64,000 nt of DNA from Parachryseolinea silvisoli (GCF_021190955.1 NZ_JAIOAO010000002.1:1302001-1366000), one strand, 5' to 3'; positions 1-8,280 are shown, counted from the first letter of the stretch. Notes: generated from the sequence alone by a model not told the origin. Numbers and translations: made by a program.

Positions 1-267
1 ACATTTGTGATGGCTTCGTTGAAGGGTCACAATAAAGAAAACATCAACAAGTTTATAACCGCTATCAAAGCAGTAGACGAAGTGGTGGAATGTCATCACA
101 TCACAGGCTCGGGCGACTTCATTCTGAAGATTGTGTGTGCCGACATTGCGGCGTACCAACAATTGATGTTGGACAAGGTATCGAATATTGAAGTGGTTGA
201 CAGCCTGCAGTCGATGGTGATCCTCTCTACCTTCAAAGACAGTAAATCGCTTCCAATACCGGGATAA
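1..267 (+). CDS. Lrp/AsnC family transcriptional regulator, C-terminal part (5' end outside window)
   Basis: The frame is open to the window edge (codons before the first Met are still coding), so only about the last 88 codons of the gene are present. The visible part resembles the ligand-sensing RAM/AsnC domain, which forms the oligomer and binds an amino acid or other small effector: an A-V-x-x-V-V-E-C-x-x-I-T-G-x-x-D-F motif, then I-L-K-I-V-C and a short strand-helix-strand ending. The DNA-binding helix-turn-helix would lie upstream and cannot be checked. It ends 12 bp before a phosphoribosyltransferase gene and is probably co-transcribed with it. The target genes cannot be inferred. Confidence 0.75.
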   Translation, partial: TFVMASLKGHNKENINKFITAIKAVDEVVECHHITGSGDFILKIVCADIAAYQQLMLDKVSNIEVVDSLQSMVILSTFKDSKSLPIPG

Positions 268-279
268 CAAGGAAGAAAT

Positions 280-786
280 ATGCTTGCTGAAAAAAGTTTT
301 ATTCTCGATGCCGACCAGGTAAAGCAGAAGATTCGGCGCATGGCATTTGAGATCTATGAGCACAACTTCAAAGAAAAGAATGTCGTGCTTGCGGGAATCG
401 AAGGGCAGGGATATGTACTGGCGAAATTGCTGGCGAAGCAGCTGGAAAGTATCTCGCCCCTGGAGGTCAAGCTAGTGAAGATCAGCATCGATAAAACGGC
501 GCCGCAGCAAAGCGAGATCACGCTGGATTGCGACCTGAAGGATATACGTAAACGCAGTATTATTATGGTAGACGATGTGCTGAATACGGGGCGCACGTTT
601 ACATACGGTATGAAGCCGTTCCTGAGCATTGAAGTAAAAAAGATCGAGACGGCAGTATTGATCAACCGTAGCCATCCGCTTTTCCCTGTTCACGCCCAAT
701 ATGTGGGGTATGAGCTCTCCACCACGATAAAAGATCACGTCGAAGTAGACCTGACAAAGGATACTATGGCGGTGTACTTACACTAG
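280..786 (+). CDS. PyrR-like phosphoribosyltransferase
   Basis: Type I phosphoribosyltransferase fold of 168 aa. The PRPP-binding motif is at about residues 94-106 ([13 protein letters not shown]). The C-terminal part ([11 protein letters not shown] and Y-V-G) resembles PyrR, the uracil phosphoribosyltransferase/attenuation protein. PyrR in Firmicutes binds pyr mRNA; no pyr gene or attenuator is visible here, so RNA binding is not supported. The gene lies between an Lrp-type regulator (12 bp upstream) and panB (23 bp downstream), probably in one transcript. It is slightly shorter than typical PyrR (about 180 aa). The enzyme class is confident but the substrate is not. Confidence 0.75.
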   Translation: MLAEKSFILDADQVKQKIRRMAFEIYEHNFKEKNVVLAGIEGQGYVLAKLLAKQLESISPLEVKLVKISIDKTAPQQSEITLDCDLKDIRKRSIIMVDDVLNTGRTFTYGMKPFLSIEVKKIETAVLINRSHPLFPVHAQYVGYELSTTIKDHVEVDLTKDTMAVYLH

Positions 787-809
787 GCTTTTCTATTATT
801 ACTACCATC

Positions 810-1628
810 ATGTCTGTTCACAAACAAGATATCAAGCGCATTACCACGCACCAGTTACAAGAAATGAAAAACCGGGGCGAGAAGATCGCGATGCTGACGG
901 CCTATGATTACAGCATGGCCCAGCTGATCGATGGCGCTGGTATCGACGTCGTCCTGGTGGGTGACTCGGCCTCAAACGTAATGGCGGGCCATGAAACAAC
1001 CTTGCCGATCACGTTGGACCAGATGATCTACCACGCTGCCTCGGTAGTGCGCGCCGTGAAGCGTGCGCTGGTGGTGGTCGACCTGCCGTTTGGTTCATAC
1101 CAGGGCAGCTCGAGCGAGGCGCTTCGCTCGTCGATTCGCATCATGAAAGAAGCCGGCGCCCATGCTGTGAAGCTGGAGGGTGGCCATGAAATAAAAGAAT
1201 CTGTTCAACGCATTCTCAGTGCAGGCATTCCCGTGATGGGCCACCTCGGCCTGACACCGCAATCCATCTATAAATTCGGAACGTATTCCGTACGCGCGAA
1301 GGAAGAAGCCGAGGCGCAGACGCTGCTGGAAGACGCCAAACTGCTGGAAGAATGCGGGTGCTTTGGTATCGTGCTGGAAAAGATCCCGGCAGTGCTGGCT
1401 GGAAAGGTGTCGTCGTCATTGCATATACCCCTTATCGGCATTGGTGCCGGGCCCGATGTAGACGGGCAGGTGTTGGTGATGCAGGACATGTTGGGCATTA
1501 CGCAAGAGTTCAAGCCGCGATTCCTGCGACGGTATGCAGACCTCAGCAGCATCATTACCGGTGCTGTGGGAAAGTACGTCTCTGATGTAAAGTCCAAAAG
1601 CTTTCCGAACGCAGACGAGAAATATTAG
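810..1628 (+). CDS. panB: 3-methyl-2-oxobutanoate hydroxymethyltransferase (PanB)
   Basis: First committed step of pantothenate and coenzyme A synthesis: transfer of a hydroxymethyl group from 5,10-methylene-tetrahydrofolate to 2-oxoisovalerate, giving ketopantoate. The protein is 272 aa, the normal family length. The Mg ligands of the family are recognisable as D51 (V-G-D-S), D91 (D-L-P-F-G-S-Y) and E123 (K-L-E-G-G), and the catalytic Glu is about E190 (V-L-E-K-I-P). The TIM-barrel signature G-H-L-G-L-T-P-Q lies near residue 145. panC and panD are not in the window. It is convergent with the Ada-like gene, with only 1 bp between the stop codons. Confidence 0.95.
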   Translation: MSVHKQDIKRITTHQLQEMKNRGEKIAMLTAYDYSMAQLIDGAGIDVVLVGDSASNVMAGHETTLPITLDQMIYHAASVVRAVKRALVVVDLPFGSYQGSSSEALRSSIRIMKEAGAHAVKLEGGHEIKESVQRILSAGIPVMGHLGLTPQSIYKFGTYSVRAKEEAEAQTLLEDAKLLEECGCFGIVLEKIPAVLAGKVSSSLHIPLIGIGAGPDVDGQVLVMQDMLGITQEFKPRFLRRYADLSSIITGAVGKYVSDVKSKSFPNADEKY

Positions 1629-1629
1629 G

Positions 1630-2487
1630 CTATAGTCCCTGTCGTGCCATCTCCCAGCCGAGCATACTTTTCTTGCGGGTAGGCTCCCAACGATATTCTC
1701 CCAATATACCGTCTTTGCGGATGACGCGATGACATGGTATCAGGTATGCCACATGATTGGATCCTACCGCAGAGCCTACGGCCTGCAGGGCCCGTGCGTT
1801 TTCAATCGACGACGCGATCTGTTGATACGTGGTGACATGTCCTTCGGGAATGCGCAGGAGGGCCTCCCATACTTTTATCTGAAAATTAGTACCCTTGACA
1901 AAGACATGTAGCTTCTTTTGCTGCGGCTGATCCTTTGCCGGAAAGATCTGTCCGATGAATGCCTGAGTAAGCTCCTGGTCCTGGTGGAACACTGAGTTAT
2001 GCCAGTGTTCCTTCATGGCGTGCAAGGCTTGCGTGACATCTTCGTCTGCTTGTAGAAATGACATCCAGCAAATGCCGCGCGCCGTCACGCCGAGCAGGCA
2101 AAGGCCAAACGGCGTTTCGTGAAAGCCGTATTCAATGTGAATGCCGGCACCACGTTGTTTATACTCTTGCGGGGTAACAGCTTCCAGGGTTGTGAACAGA
2201 TCGTAGACCCGTGATTGGCTGGAGAGCCCGGCAGACTCGGCGGCTTCCATCAGGTTACGCGACGCCTGTAGCCGGTCTTTCAGGAAATCGATCGTGAGAA
2301 ATTGCAAGAAGCGTTTGGGGCTGATACCGGCCCACTCCGTAAAGAGGCGTTGGAAGTGAAAGGGGCTTACGCTCACTTCGTCGGCTACCTCACTCAGCTC
2401 AGGCTGACGTTTGAAGTGCTCTTCCAGGTAGCGAATGGCTTGCTCGATGCGCCGGTAGTTGATGTCGTCCTCGTGTGTCGTCGCCAT
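1630..2487 (-). CDS. Bifunctional AraC-type regulator / methylated-DNA-protein-cysteine methyltransferase (Ada-like)
   Basis: Two-domain protein of 285 aa. Residues about 12-112 form an AraC-type double helix-turn-helix. Residues about 195-285 form the O6-alkylguanine-DNA alkyltransferase domain, with the active-site motif P-C-H-R-V at C252 preceded by the helix-turn-helix region T-T-Y-Q-Q-I-A. It reverses alkylation damage by transferring the alkyl group to the cysteine. The N-terminal Ada zinc domain that repairs methylphosphotriesters and triggers induction in E. coli is absent, so the way it senses damage is unknown. A promoter-like sequence lies immediately upstream and would leave almost no leader. 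No alkA-type glycosylase is adjacent. Confidence 0.9.
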   Translation of the reverse strand: MATTHEDDINYRRIEQAIRYLEEHFKRQPELSEVADEVSVSPFHFQRLFTEWAGISPKRFLQFLTIDFLKDRLQASRNLMEAAESAGLSSQSRVYDLFTTLEAVTPQEYKQRGAGIHIEYGFHETPFGLCLLGVTARGICWMSFLQADEDVTQALHAMKEHWHNSVFHQDQELTQAFIGQIFPAKDQPQQKKLHVFVKGTNFQIKVWEALLRIPEGHVTTYQQIASSIENARALQAVGSAVGSNHVAYLIPCHRVIRKDGILGEYRWEPTRKKSMLGWEMARQGL

Positions 2488-2491
2488 AAAA

Positions 2492-2519
2492 CAAAATTAG
2501 TGGTTTGTAATGACACAAA
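2492..2519 (-). promoter_or_regulatory. Candidate Bacteroidota promoter of the Ada-like gene
   Basis: Read on the minus strand: TTTG (2519-2516), 16 bp, then TAATTTTG (2499-2492), matching the Bacteroidota -33 TTTG / -7 TANNTTTG pattern with a spacer shorter than the usual 19. The -7 box ends only four bases before the ATG, so transcription would start at about the start codon and give a leaderless message. Confidence 0.35.
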
Positions 2520-2561
2520 GGTCGCATGCGGCCCACGCCATCTCAACCCGCTTCTTGCGCA

Positions 2562-2590
2562 TAAAAAGGCCCGGCATGTGCATGCCGGGC
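2562..2590 (-). terminator. Intrinsic terminator downstream of the cysteine-rich protein gene
   Basis: Inverted repeat with 10-bp arms (2569-2578 and 2581-2590, G-C-C-C-G-G-C-A-T-G) and a 2-nt loop. On the minus strand it is followed by a T-rich run (complement of ATAAAAA at 2561-2567). It sits 33 bp after the stop codon of the copper-type protein and before the Ada-like gene, separating the two units. Confidence 0.75.
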
Positions 2591-2622
2591 ATTAGTTTAC
2601 AGGTATTTATGACGTGGAGAGA

Positions 2623-2982
2623 TTATTTCACGGCCTCGGCATGCTGGTCGATGCAGGCATCGGCACAGCGGTCGCACGCTTCGGCACACTGACGGCAGTG
2701 ATCGTTGTTATGTTTTTTACACTCTTCGGCGCATAGACGGCAGGCCTCTACGCAGGAGGTGAGAAAGTGATTCGCGTTTTCCGAATCGCGCAACAGCAGG
2801 CGGGCGCCCAGTGTGCAAATGTCTGCACAGTCGCGGTCGGTTTCGATACACCGGGCCATCATGGCCGGGTCTTCTTCATACAAACAAGCGGCAGCGCAGG
2901 TTTCACAGGCCGCTGCACAGTCCAGCAGGATTTGTACCAGCTCGCTGTGCGCATGTTCCATAGTCTTTTTCTGGTCTTTCAT
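2623..2982 (-). CDS. Cysteine-rich four-helix-bundle copper-binding protein (Csp/DUF326-like)
   Basis: 119 aa with 16 cysteines (C22, 26, 29, 33, 45, 52, 56, 77, 81, 84, 88, 96, 99, 103, 106, 110), mostly spaced C-x3-C or C-x2-C along predicted amphipathic helices. This is the pattern of copper-storage proteins (Csp1/Csp3, DUF326), whose four-helix bundle is lined with Cys that bind many Cu(I) ions. There is no signal peptide, so it is likely cytosolic, like Csp3. A terminator follows. The next gene upstream on the same strand is the membrane AraC regulator (76 bp gap), a possible but unproven regulator. No copper ATPase or chaperone is nearby. Confidence 0.85.
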   Translation of the reverse strand: MKDQKKTMEHAHSELVQILLDCAAACETCAAACLYEEDPAMMARCIETDRDCADICTLGARLLLRDSENANHFLTSCVEACRLCAEECKKHNNDHCRQCAEACDRCADACIDQHAEAVK

Positions 2983-3058
2983 AACAGCATGAGATTTTTA
3001 GTTCACCATTGGATATCTCTTGCGTGCGGAAAAAACCATACCCGCTTCGGAATTGCTA

Positions 3059-4192
3059 TTATTGACCGCGGTATTCGGAAGGCGTGCGTTGGGTAATCTT
3101 CTTAAAGGCGTTATTAAATGCCGATTTGGAGCTATACCCTACCTGCAGGCCGATCTCTTCGACTTTGATGTGGGGCATTTCTTTGAGCAGACGCCGGGCC
3201 TCTTTAATCCGATATTCCGCGGTGAGCTCGGAAAAGCTCTTGCCGAGCCCTTCGTTGACGGCTTGTGACACCGCGTGTACCGAGGCATGCAACGCCTGGG
3301 CCAATCCCGGCAGGGAGAAGTCGCTGTTGAGAAAAGGTTTCTCTTCTGCCATCAGGCGCGTGAGTTTTTCGAGCAGCTCTTTTTGTGCGGCGGGTGTGAC
3401 GCTCGAGTTTTTATACCGCGGCGCCTCGACCAGGCCGACCTGGTTAAAAAAGCCGGACTGCCGGATGATGTTGAAGCTTGTAAAGTACGCCGTCAACGAG
3501 AGGAACGCGGCCGACAGATGATCGCCGGTGTCAGCACGATAGATCAATTTTACCAGCAGGATGATGCCGAAGACCAGGCCCAGGTGCAGGATGCCCGCCC
3601 GCACTTTACGCAGCACAGGATTTTGGGTGTGTAGTAACGACTCCCGTTTTTGGCGAAATGCTTTTACCACTTCGACAACGACGAGGATACCGTATAGAAA
3701 GAGGCTGATGAGAAGTGTGGCGGAATGATTGTCGGTGACCCAAAACGGGCGAGGGTCGAAAGCGTAGTGCACTTCGCGGTACGGCAAGCCTGGGTGGTAA
3801 GATGAAATATAAGCGTTATACTTTTCATTCTCGGGTTGTAGCAGAAAGGGCAATTGCAGGAGCAGGTATATTACAGGAAATATGAAATGCAGGTAGGGGC
3901 GCTTGCCGGGGGTGCCATGAATGAGGCTTACCACCATGAGGTATAATGCGGGACCAATGAGGAATGCTGGCGCTTCTGAGAAGTCGACAAGGTGTAGCAT
4001 GTGCCGGATGTAGCCGGTATACATCAGCAGGACTTCCAGCAGGCACGCCGCCATGGTCAGTAATAAAATGCCATGGTACAGATTGGCGGGTATCTTTCGG
4101 TTTTCGCGGGTCAGGAAAAAGAAGGACAGGAAGAGCGCCTGGACAATGCCCAGGAGGATAAAGACGGCGAAGAGGTCAACGCGATACGGCAT
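3059..4192 (-). CDS. AraC family transcriptional regulator with N-terminal membrane domain
   Basis: Read from the ATG at 4192 (377 aa). An in-frame extension upstream would overlap the acylphosphatase gene, whereas this start leaves an 8-bp gap and begins directly with a membrane segment. About seven hydrophobic segments cover residues 1-240, and an AraC-type DNA-binding domain occupies about 275-377 (helix-turn-helix S-L-P-G-L-A-Q-A-L, second motif I-G-L-Q-V-G-Y-S-S-K-S-A-F-N). Membrane-anchored AraC proteins of this design are common in Bacteroidota and are thought to sense envelope or extracellular signals. It is co-directional with acyP upstream. Signal and targets are unknown. Confidence 0.85.
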   Translation of the reverse strand: MPYRVDLFAVFILLGIVQALFLSFFFLTRENRKIPANLYHGILLLTMAACLLEVLLMYTGYIRHMLHLVDFSEAPAFLIGPALYLMVVSLIHGTPGKRPYLHFIFPVIYLLLQLPFLLQPENEKYNAYISSYHPGLPYREVHYAFDPRPFWVTDNHSATLLISLFLYGILVVVEVVKAFRQKRESLLHTQNPVLRKVRAGILHLGLVFGIILLVKLIYRADTGDHLSAAFLSLTAYFTSFNIIRQSGFFNQVGLVEAPRYKNSSVTPAAQKELLEKLTRLMAEEKPFLNSDFSLPGLAQALHASVHAVSQAVNEGLGKSFSELTAEYRIKEARRLLKEMPHIKVEEIGLQVGYSSKSAFNNAFKKITQRTPSEYRGQ

Positions 4193-4200
4193 TCGCGTTG

Positions 4201-4473
4201 CTAGCGGTTGATAACAAAATGTTTGAATCCCTGCCACTCGCCAGGCAGCACGTGTACACGGTCCACTTGCGCCAGGGGCGGCCCCTTGCGGCACCAGGTC
4301 AGGAACATAGTCAGGGTCATCTCGTCGCTTTCCGCTTCGACGTACACACTGCCGTCAGGCTCATTGCGGACAAAGCCCTTTACCCCGAGCGTGTCGGCCT
4401 GCTCTTTGGTAGAGGCTCTGAAAAACACACCCTGCACCTGGCCGGTTATTTTGATCGAAACATGCTTGACCAT
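4201..4473 (-). CDS. acyP: Acylphosphatase
   Basis: 90 aa, the standard length. It hydrolyses acyl phosphates such as acetyl phosphate and 1,3-bisphosphoglycerate. The phosphate-binding loop G-Q-V-Q-G-V-F-F-R is at residues 11-19 with the essential Arg R19. The catalytic Asn lies in V-R-N at N37, followed by the family signature D-G-S-V. It is the first gene of a likely two-gene unit with the membrane AraC regulator, 8 bp apart. Why a regulator would be paired with acylphosphatase is not evident from the sequence. Confidence 0.92.
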   Translation of the reverse strand: MVKHVSIKITGQVQGVFFRASTKEQADTLGVKGFVRNEPDGSVYVEAESDEMTLTMFLTWCRKGPPLAQVDRVHVLPGEWQGFKHFVINR

Positions 4474-4582
4474 GACTTTTTTAGATTCATCGAATCTTAA
4501 ATGTAATAAAATTTAAATTTCGGTGTCCGGATTGGGAAAGTTGGATCGTCATAAGGGCATTTAAACCAAAAACCAATAAACA

Positions 4583-4924
4583 ATGGAAAAGTACATGTTC
4601 GTATTCATGGGTGACGACGCCAGCCGCCTTTCGCCCGCTGAACAGGAAGCCAGCATGCAAAAGTGGTTTGCCTGGGTGGACAAGCTTACCAAGGCCGGCC
4701 GTTACGTTGCCGGCGAAGCGCTGTTGCCGGGTGGGAAAACGATTGTTGGTACAAAAAAGACGGTGACCGACGGCCCGTTTGCCGAAGGCAAGGAAGTGGT
4801 CGGAGGCTTCTTTGTTGTCTACGCCAAAGACATGGACGAGGCTACGGAAATGGCCAAAGACTTCCCGGACTTCGAGACCGGGGGTGTCGTAGAGATCCGC
4901 GCGGTGCAGAAATTTGATATGTAG
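4583..4924 (+). CDS. YciI/DGPF-domain protein of an ECF42 sigma factor locus
   Basis: 113 aa with the hallmark motif T-D-G-P-F at residues 62-66 and the fold of the YciI-like (DGPF) family. The family's biochemical role is not settled. DGPF proteins are commonly encoded next to ECF42 sigma factors and are regarded as their targets or partners. That arrangement is present here: a 2-bp gap leads to a SnoaL-like gene and then the sigma factor. No transmembrane segment or signal peptide is seen, so it is probably cytosolic. Confidence 0.85.
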   Translation: MEKYMFVFMGDDASRLSPAEQEASMQKWFAWVDKLTKAGRYVAGEALLPGGKTIVGTKKTVTDGPFAEGKEVVGGFFVVYAKDMDEATEMAKDFPDFETGGVVEIRAVQKFDM

Positions 4925-4926
4925 GT

Positions 4927-5358
4927 ATGCGGAGAATACTGTTTGCCGTCCTGGCGGCGATGCTGCTGGGACGGTGCACTGGTCCAGCGGACGATGAAGG
5001 CAACGTGGCCATTGCCCGGAAGATGTTCGAGGCCTTTAATGCGCATCAGTGGGAAGCGATGGCTGGGTACTACAACGAGCCTGCATCGTTTTTAGATCCT
5101 TCGTTGGGCAAGGCGTATGTTGACCAGCACCGGGCGGATGTCGTGCGGAAATACGCGGAGATGGAACAGCTGTTTCCGGATATACAGGACCAGATCACGG
5201 GCATCTATCCTTCGGGCGATCGCGTGGTGGTGGAGTTTACGTCGACGGGTACTATGGGTGATAGTGTTTCTTTTTCGCTTCCGATCGTTACGGTGCTCAC
5301 TTTTCAGGACGGTCACATTGTCAAAGATGCTACGTACTACGACCTGGAAAATCCATAA
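4927..5358 (+). CDS. Secreted SnoaL/NTF2-like protein
   Basis: 143 aa. A short basic and hydrophobic N-terminus (residues 1-16) ends in L-L-G-R-C. C17 could be a lipidation site, but Arg at -1 is unlike a normal lipobox, so simple export or membrane retention is also possible. Residues about 25-135 look like a SnoaL/NTF2 cone: A-R-K-M-F-E-A-F-N-A-H near the start, Y-Y-N-E-P, and a final strand pair V-L-T-F-Q-D-G-H-I-V. These folds bind or isomerise small molecules, but no catalytic pair can be assigned. It sits between the DGPF gene (2 bp) and the sigma factor (8 bp), so it belongs to that unit. Confidence 0.7.
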   Translation: MRRILFAVLAAMLLGRCTGPADDEGNVAIARKMFEAFNAHQWEAMAGYYNEPASFLDPSLGKAYVDQHRADVVRKYAEMEQLFPDIQDQITGIYPSGDRVVVEFTSTGTMGDSVSFSLPIVTVLTFQDGHIVKDATYYDLENP

Positions 5359-5366
5359 ATTTATGG

Positions 5367-6632
5367 ATGCAGGAATCTGAATCTGTACAGGAGAAAGTGG
5401 GTCATCTGTTCCGTCATGAGGCGGGGCGGATGACCTCTGTTCTTACCCGGCTGCTGGGTGTACAGGCTTGGGAGGAGGCGGAGGACATTGTACAAGATAC
5501 GCTGTTGCAGGCGTTGGGTTCGTGGAAGCTCAAAGGCGTTCCTGACAATCCTTCGGCATGGCTGTACACGGTCGCCCGGCGAAAAGCCGTTGATAAACTG
5601 CGGCAGCGCCGGATGCAGGGGCAGCACCACACTGTGATCGGGCAGGCGCTTTACTCCGAATACACCTTATCGCCAGCGGTGCAGCAACTCTTTCTCGACA
5701 ACGAGATCGAGGACAGTCAGCTACGAATGATGTTCGCCTGCTGTCATCCTTCCATCGCATACGAGGCGCAACTCGCACTGATCTTAAAAACGCTTTGTGG
5801 TCTTAGCGTAGGCGAGATTGCGCACAGCTTTCGTACCCATGAAGAGACCATTGGCAAACGGCTGTATCGCGCTCGCGAGAAGATACGGGAGGAAAAGATA
5901 GCATTAGAATTACCGCCGTCAGGTGCATTGCCGGCACGCCTGGACGCCGTGTTGCATGCGATCTATTTACTTTTCAACGAAGGGTATCATTCAGCACACC
6001 CGGATAAGCTGATCCGTCACGAGCTTTGCGCAGAGGCTATCAGGCTGGGGCTGCTGCTACTCAAGAATCCGGTTACGGCATTGCCGGGGGTATATGCACT
6101 GCTCGCGTTGATGTGTTTTCAGGCCTCGCGCGAAGATGCACGTACGACAGCGGAAGGGAGCATGATATTGTTGAAAGAACAGGACCGCAGTCGTTGGAAT
6201 ACGGCTTTGATCAAAAAGGCAGAATATTTTCTGGAGGTTTCGGCTACGGGCGAAGAAATATCCGCCTATCACGTGGAAGCCTCCATTGCGTCCTGCCACG
6301 CACAAGCAACGACATTCGGCGAGACTGATTGGAGCCGGATCGTGCAATTATACAACGTCTTAGAAACGATCAAGCCCGGTCCCTTCGTAGCATTGAACCG
6401 AGCGATTGCAATAGGTTATGCTTTCACACCAACAGCGGGCATAAATGCTCTGAGAGCCATACCTGATATGCAGAATGATTATTTGTGCCTGTCGGCGCTT
6501 GGTGATTTTTATGCAGCCGACCATGCATTTATAGAGGCTCGGTCGAGTTATGAGCGCGCATTGCAGCAGGTGCCGACAAATGCAGGGCGCATGTTGTTGC
6601 AGCATAAGCTGGCGGCATTACCCCTCGGCTAA
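5367..6632 (+). CDS. ECF42-type RNA polymerase sigma factor with C-terminal TPR-like extension
   Basis: 421 aa, twice the size of an ordinary ECF sigma factor. Region 2 is at about residues 15-80 (E-D-I-V-Q-D-T-L-L-Q-A-L and W-L-Y-T-V-A-R-R-K-A-V-D) and region 4 at about 118-175 (G-L-S-V-G-E-I-A-H-S-F-R). A long helical C-terminal part includes the group's I-Y-L-L-F-N-E-G-Y motif (199-207) and TPR-like repeats. No anti-sigma factor is adjacent; in this group the extension is thought to replace it. Its 3' end overlaps the convergent nadR by 15 bp. Confidence 0.88.
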   Translation: MQESESVQEKVGHLFRHEAGRMTSVLTRLLGVQAWEEAEDIVQDTLLQALGSWKLKGVPDNPSAWLYTVARRKAVDKLRQRRMQGQHHTVIGQALYSEYTLSPAVQQLFLDNEIEDSQLRMMFACCHPSIAYEAQLALILKTLCGLSVGEIAHSFRTHEETIGKRLYRAREKIREEKIALELPPSGALPARLDAVLHAIYLLFNEGYHSAHPDKLIRHELCAEAIRLGLLLLKNPVTALPGVYALLALMCFQASREDARTTAEGSMILLKEQDRSRWNTALIKKAEYFLEVSATGEEISAYHVEASIASCHAQATTFGETDWSRIVQLYNVLETIKPGPFVALNRAIAIGYAFTPTAGINALRAIPDMQNDYLCLSALGDFYAADHAFIEARSSYERALQQVPTNAGRMLLQHKLAALPLG

Positions 6633-7589
6633 CAGCCGGTCAATTTCTTGCCGGATGGTGGCTTCCCGCTCAGCATAAGTACCGCGAACGAGTACATACG
6701 GAATGTCGCGTTGCTCCAGCGCTTGCCGGAAAACGGTAAACATTTGCTCCCGCTGATGACCCAGGTCGCGTAAGTCATCGGCTACCCAGGGGACGTCGAT
6801 GTCGAGCAGAAAGTAGCACTCGTAGGATACCTGGCGCTCTAGGTCGTATAATATTTCTGGCACTACCTGGAGGTAGTGATTGGAGTATAATTGTGTCGTG
6901 ATGATGTCGGTATCGCAGAACAATAGCTTGTTGGCGGTTTGTAGCTTCTGTTCAATGCGTGCGTGTTGAGCATGCCCAATTCGGATGATGTCGTCGACGG
7001 TGAAGTCATTGGAGGTGATGATCTCGCGCGCTACTTCGGGCACAAATTCTGTTTGGTAGTGTGCTGCCAGTCGTTGAGTGAGCGTCGACTTGCCGGTACT
7101 CTCAGGTCCATAGATGCAGATCTTTTTGACGAAGTACGGTCGCACGATGAGTGGTATATACTCCCAGTACCGAAAAGGGTGTTGCCGGATCGCCGTGGCC
7201 GATATGGGCACCTGAGTGCGTGGCGGGTCGAACGGTATATAGGTAGCACCAAGATTTATGGCAAAAGGCTCTCCGTAGGCTTCGGAACTGAAGAGGACGT
7301 CGATGGGAGGATAGGTCTTCAAAATGAATGTGCTCCATACTTTTGTTCGTTGCAGTAAGGGGAGTGATTCGTCGTCGAAGTCGTCTATGACGATGTTGGG
7401 TTTGATCGCGGGGTTGTCCTGACAAAGAGCTTGCAGCCAGGAGAAACGCAAGGCAGCGGGGATCGGGTCGTGCGGTGTATAGCTCATGGACACGATCAGC
7501 TCGTCGCAGTGCCCGGTGGCAAAGTGGATCAGGGCGAGGTGACCCTTATGTAAGGGCATGAACTTGCCAATGACCAGTCCGCGTTTCAT
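6618..7589 (-). CDS. nadR: NadR-type bifunctional NMN adenylyltransferase / ribosylnicotinamide kinase
   Basis: 323 aa, two domains. The N-terminal nucleotidyltransferase has H-K-G-H at residues 14-17 and the P-I-S-A-T-A-I-R motif near 138-145, and makes NAD from NMN and ATP. The C-terminal P-loop kinase (G-P-E-S-T-G-K-S-T, 161-169) phosphorylates nicotinamide riboside. The repressor helix-turn-helix found at the N-terminus of enterobacterial NadR is absent, so this is an enzyme only. It overlaps pnuC by 4 bp, giving a compact nicotinamide riboside uptake and salvage operon. It is convergent with the sigma factor gene and overlaps it by 15 bp. Confidence 0.92.
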   Translation of the reverse strand: MKRGLVIGKFMPLHKGHLALIHFATGHCDELIVSMSYTPHDPIPAALRFSWLQALCQDNPAIKPNIVIDDFDDESLPLLQRTKVWSTFILKTYPPIDVLFSSEAYGEPFAINLGATYIPFDPPRTQVPISATAIRQHPFRYWEYIPLIVRPYFVKKICIYGPESTGKSTLTQRLAAHYQTEFVPEVAREIITSNDFTVDDIIRIGHAQHARIEQKLQTANKLLFCDTDIITTQLYSNHYLQVVPEILYDLERQVSYECYFLLDIDVPWVADDLRDLGHQREQMFTVFRQALEQRDIPYVLVRGTYAEREATIRQEIDRLLAEG

Positions 7590-8251
7590 GCAGGTGTCCG
7601 GCTATAACCGCGATATTCTTTGATCCAATGCCAAAGGCCAAACGCAGCGATGATGGTAAAACCGAAGTATAACACACTGTAGAGCATAACGCCCTTTATA
7701 TAATATAAATAGGTGGCGACTACGTCTACAATGATCCAAATGATCCAGCACTCGATCTTTTTGCGGATCATGAAGAAGGTGGTGATGACACTCATGACGA
7801 GGATAAAGGAATCGGCATAGGGAAATGCGCTGGGGAGCGCAAAGACCAGCGGGAACCATTCATGCAAACGGGCTGCCAGGGCACCCAGGGCGGCCGTGCC
7901 GGCGATGGTGACAAGGCTGATGAGCATAAAATTTCGCCAGCCCATGTAGCTTACCTTCAATTCTTGTTTCCGGTCTTCCTCTCCCGGTTTGGGATGCGTC
8001 CACTGCCACCAGCCAATGGCATTGGTAACGAAAAAGAAAATTTGCAGGAACATGTCGGGATAAAGCTGCACCTGGTAATACAGAAAAAACGACAATACAA
8101 CGTTTACGATACCGATGGGCCAGCTTAAAACTTCGGCGCGGGCGGAAAGCCATACAGCGATGGTGCCCGAGACGAATCCAAAGAATTCCAGGTAGCTCAT
8201 ACGGTAGCCGAGGAGCTCGAAGAAAATGTTGTCAATGCTAAAAAAGGACAT
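7586..8251 (-). CDS. pnuC: Nicotinamide riboside transporter PnuC
   Basis: 221 aa inner-membrane protein with about seven hydrophobic segments and the tryptophan-rich motifs of the PnuC family (I-G-W-W-Q-W and a late W-x-I-W-I-I-V-D). PnuC moves nicotinamide riboside by facilitated diffusion and depends on cytoplasmic phosphorylation, which the overlapping nadR kinase domain supplies. A second in-frame Met at residue 18 (M-S-Y-L-E-F-F-G) is an alternative start. The gene is divergent from the secreted-protein pair. No riboswitch-like structure is seen in the short gap. Confidence 0.92.
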   Translation of the reverse strand: MSFFSIDNIFFELLGYRMSYLEFFGFVSGTIAVWLSARAEVLSWPIGIVNVVLSFFLYYQVQLYPDMFLQIFFFVTNAIGWWQWTHPKPGEEDRKQELKVSYMGWRNFMLISLVTIAGTAALGALAARLHEWFPLVFALPSAFPYADSFILVMSVITTFFMIRKKIECWIIWIIVDVVATYLYYIKGVMLYSVLYFGFTIIAAFGLWHWIKEYRGYSRTPA

Positions 8252-8272
8252 GAATGCGTGCTGGAAAAAGCG

Positions 8273-8280
8273 TAATTTTG
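8273..8280 (+). promoter_or_regulatory. -7 element upstream of the secreted-protein pair
   Basis: TAATTTTG matches the Bacteroidota -7 consensus TANNTTTG. A -33 TTG at the expected distance is not seen. Transcription would start near 8287, about 65 bases before the ATG at 8354. Confidence 0.35.

Noticed and set aside
2623-2982. Cysteine-rich protein as a ferredoxin or metallothionein
   Set aside because: Cys spacing (C-x3-C and C-x2-C on predicted helices over 119 aa) fits a four-helix copper-storage bundle; ferredoxin C-x2-C-x2-C-x3-C-P motifs are absent.
4193-4294. Longer start of the membrane AraC gene overlapping acyP
   Set aside because: The extra 34 residues are Arg/Pro/Ala-rich, overlap acyP in another frame and precede the natural membrane start.
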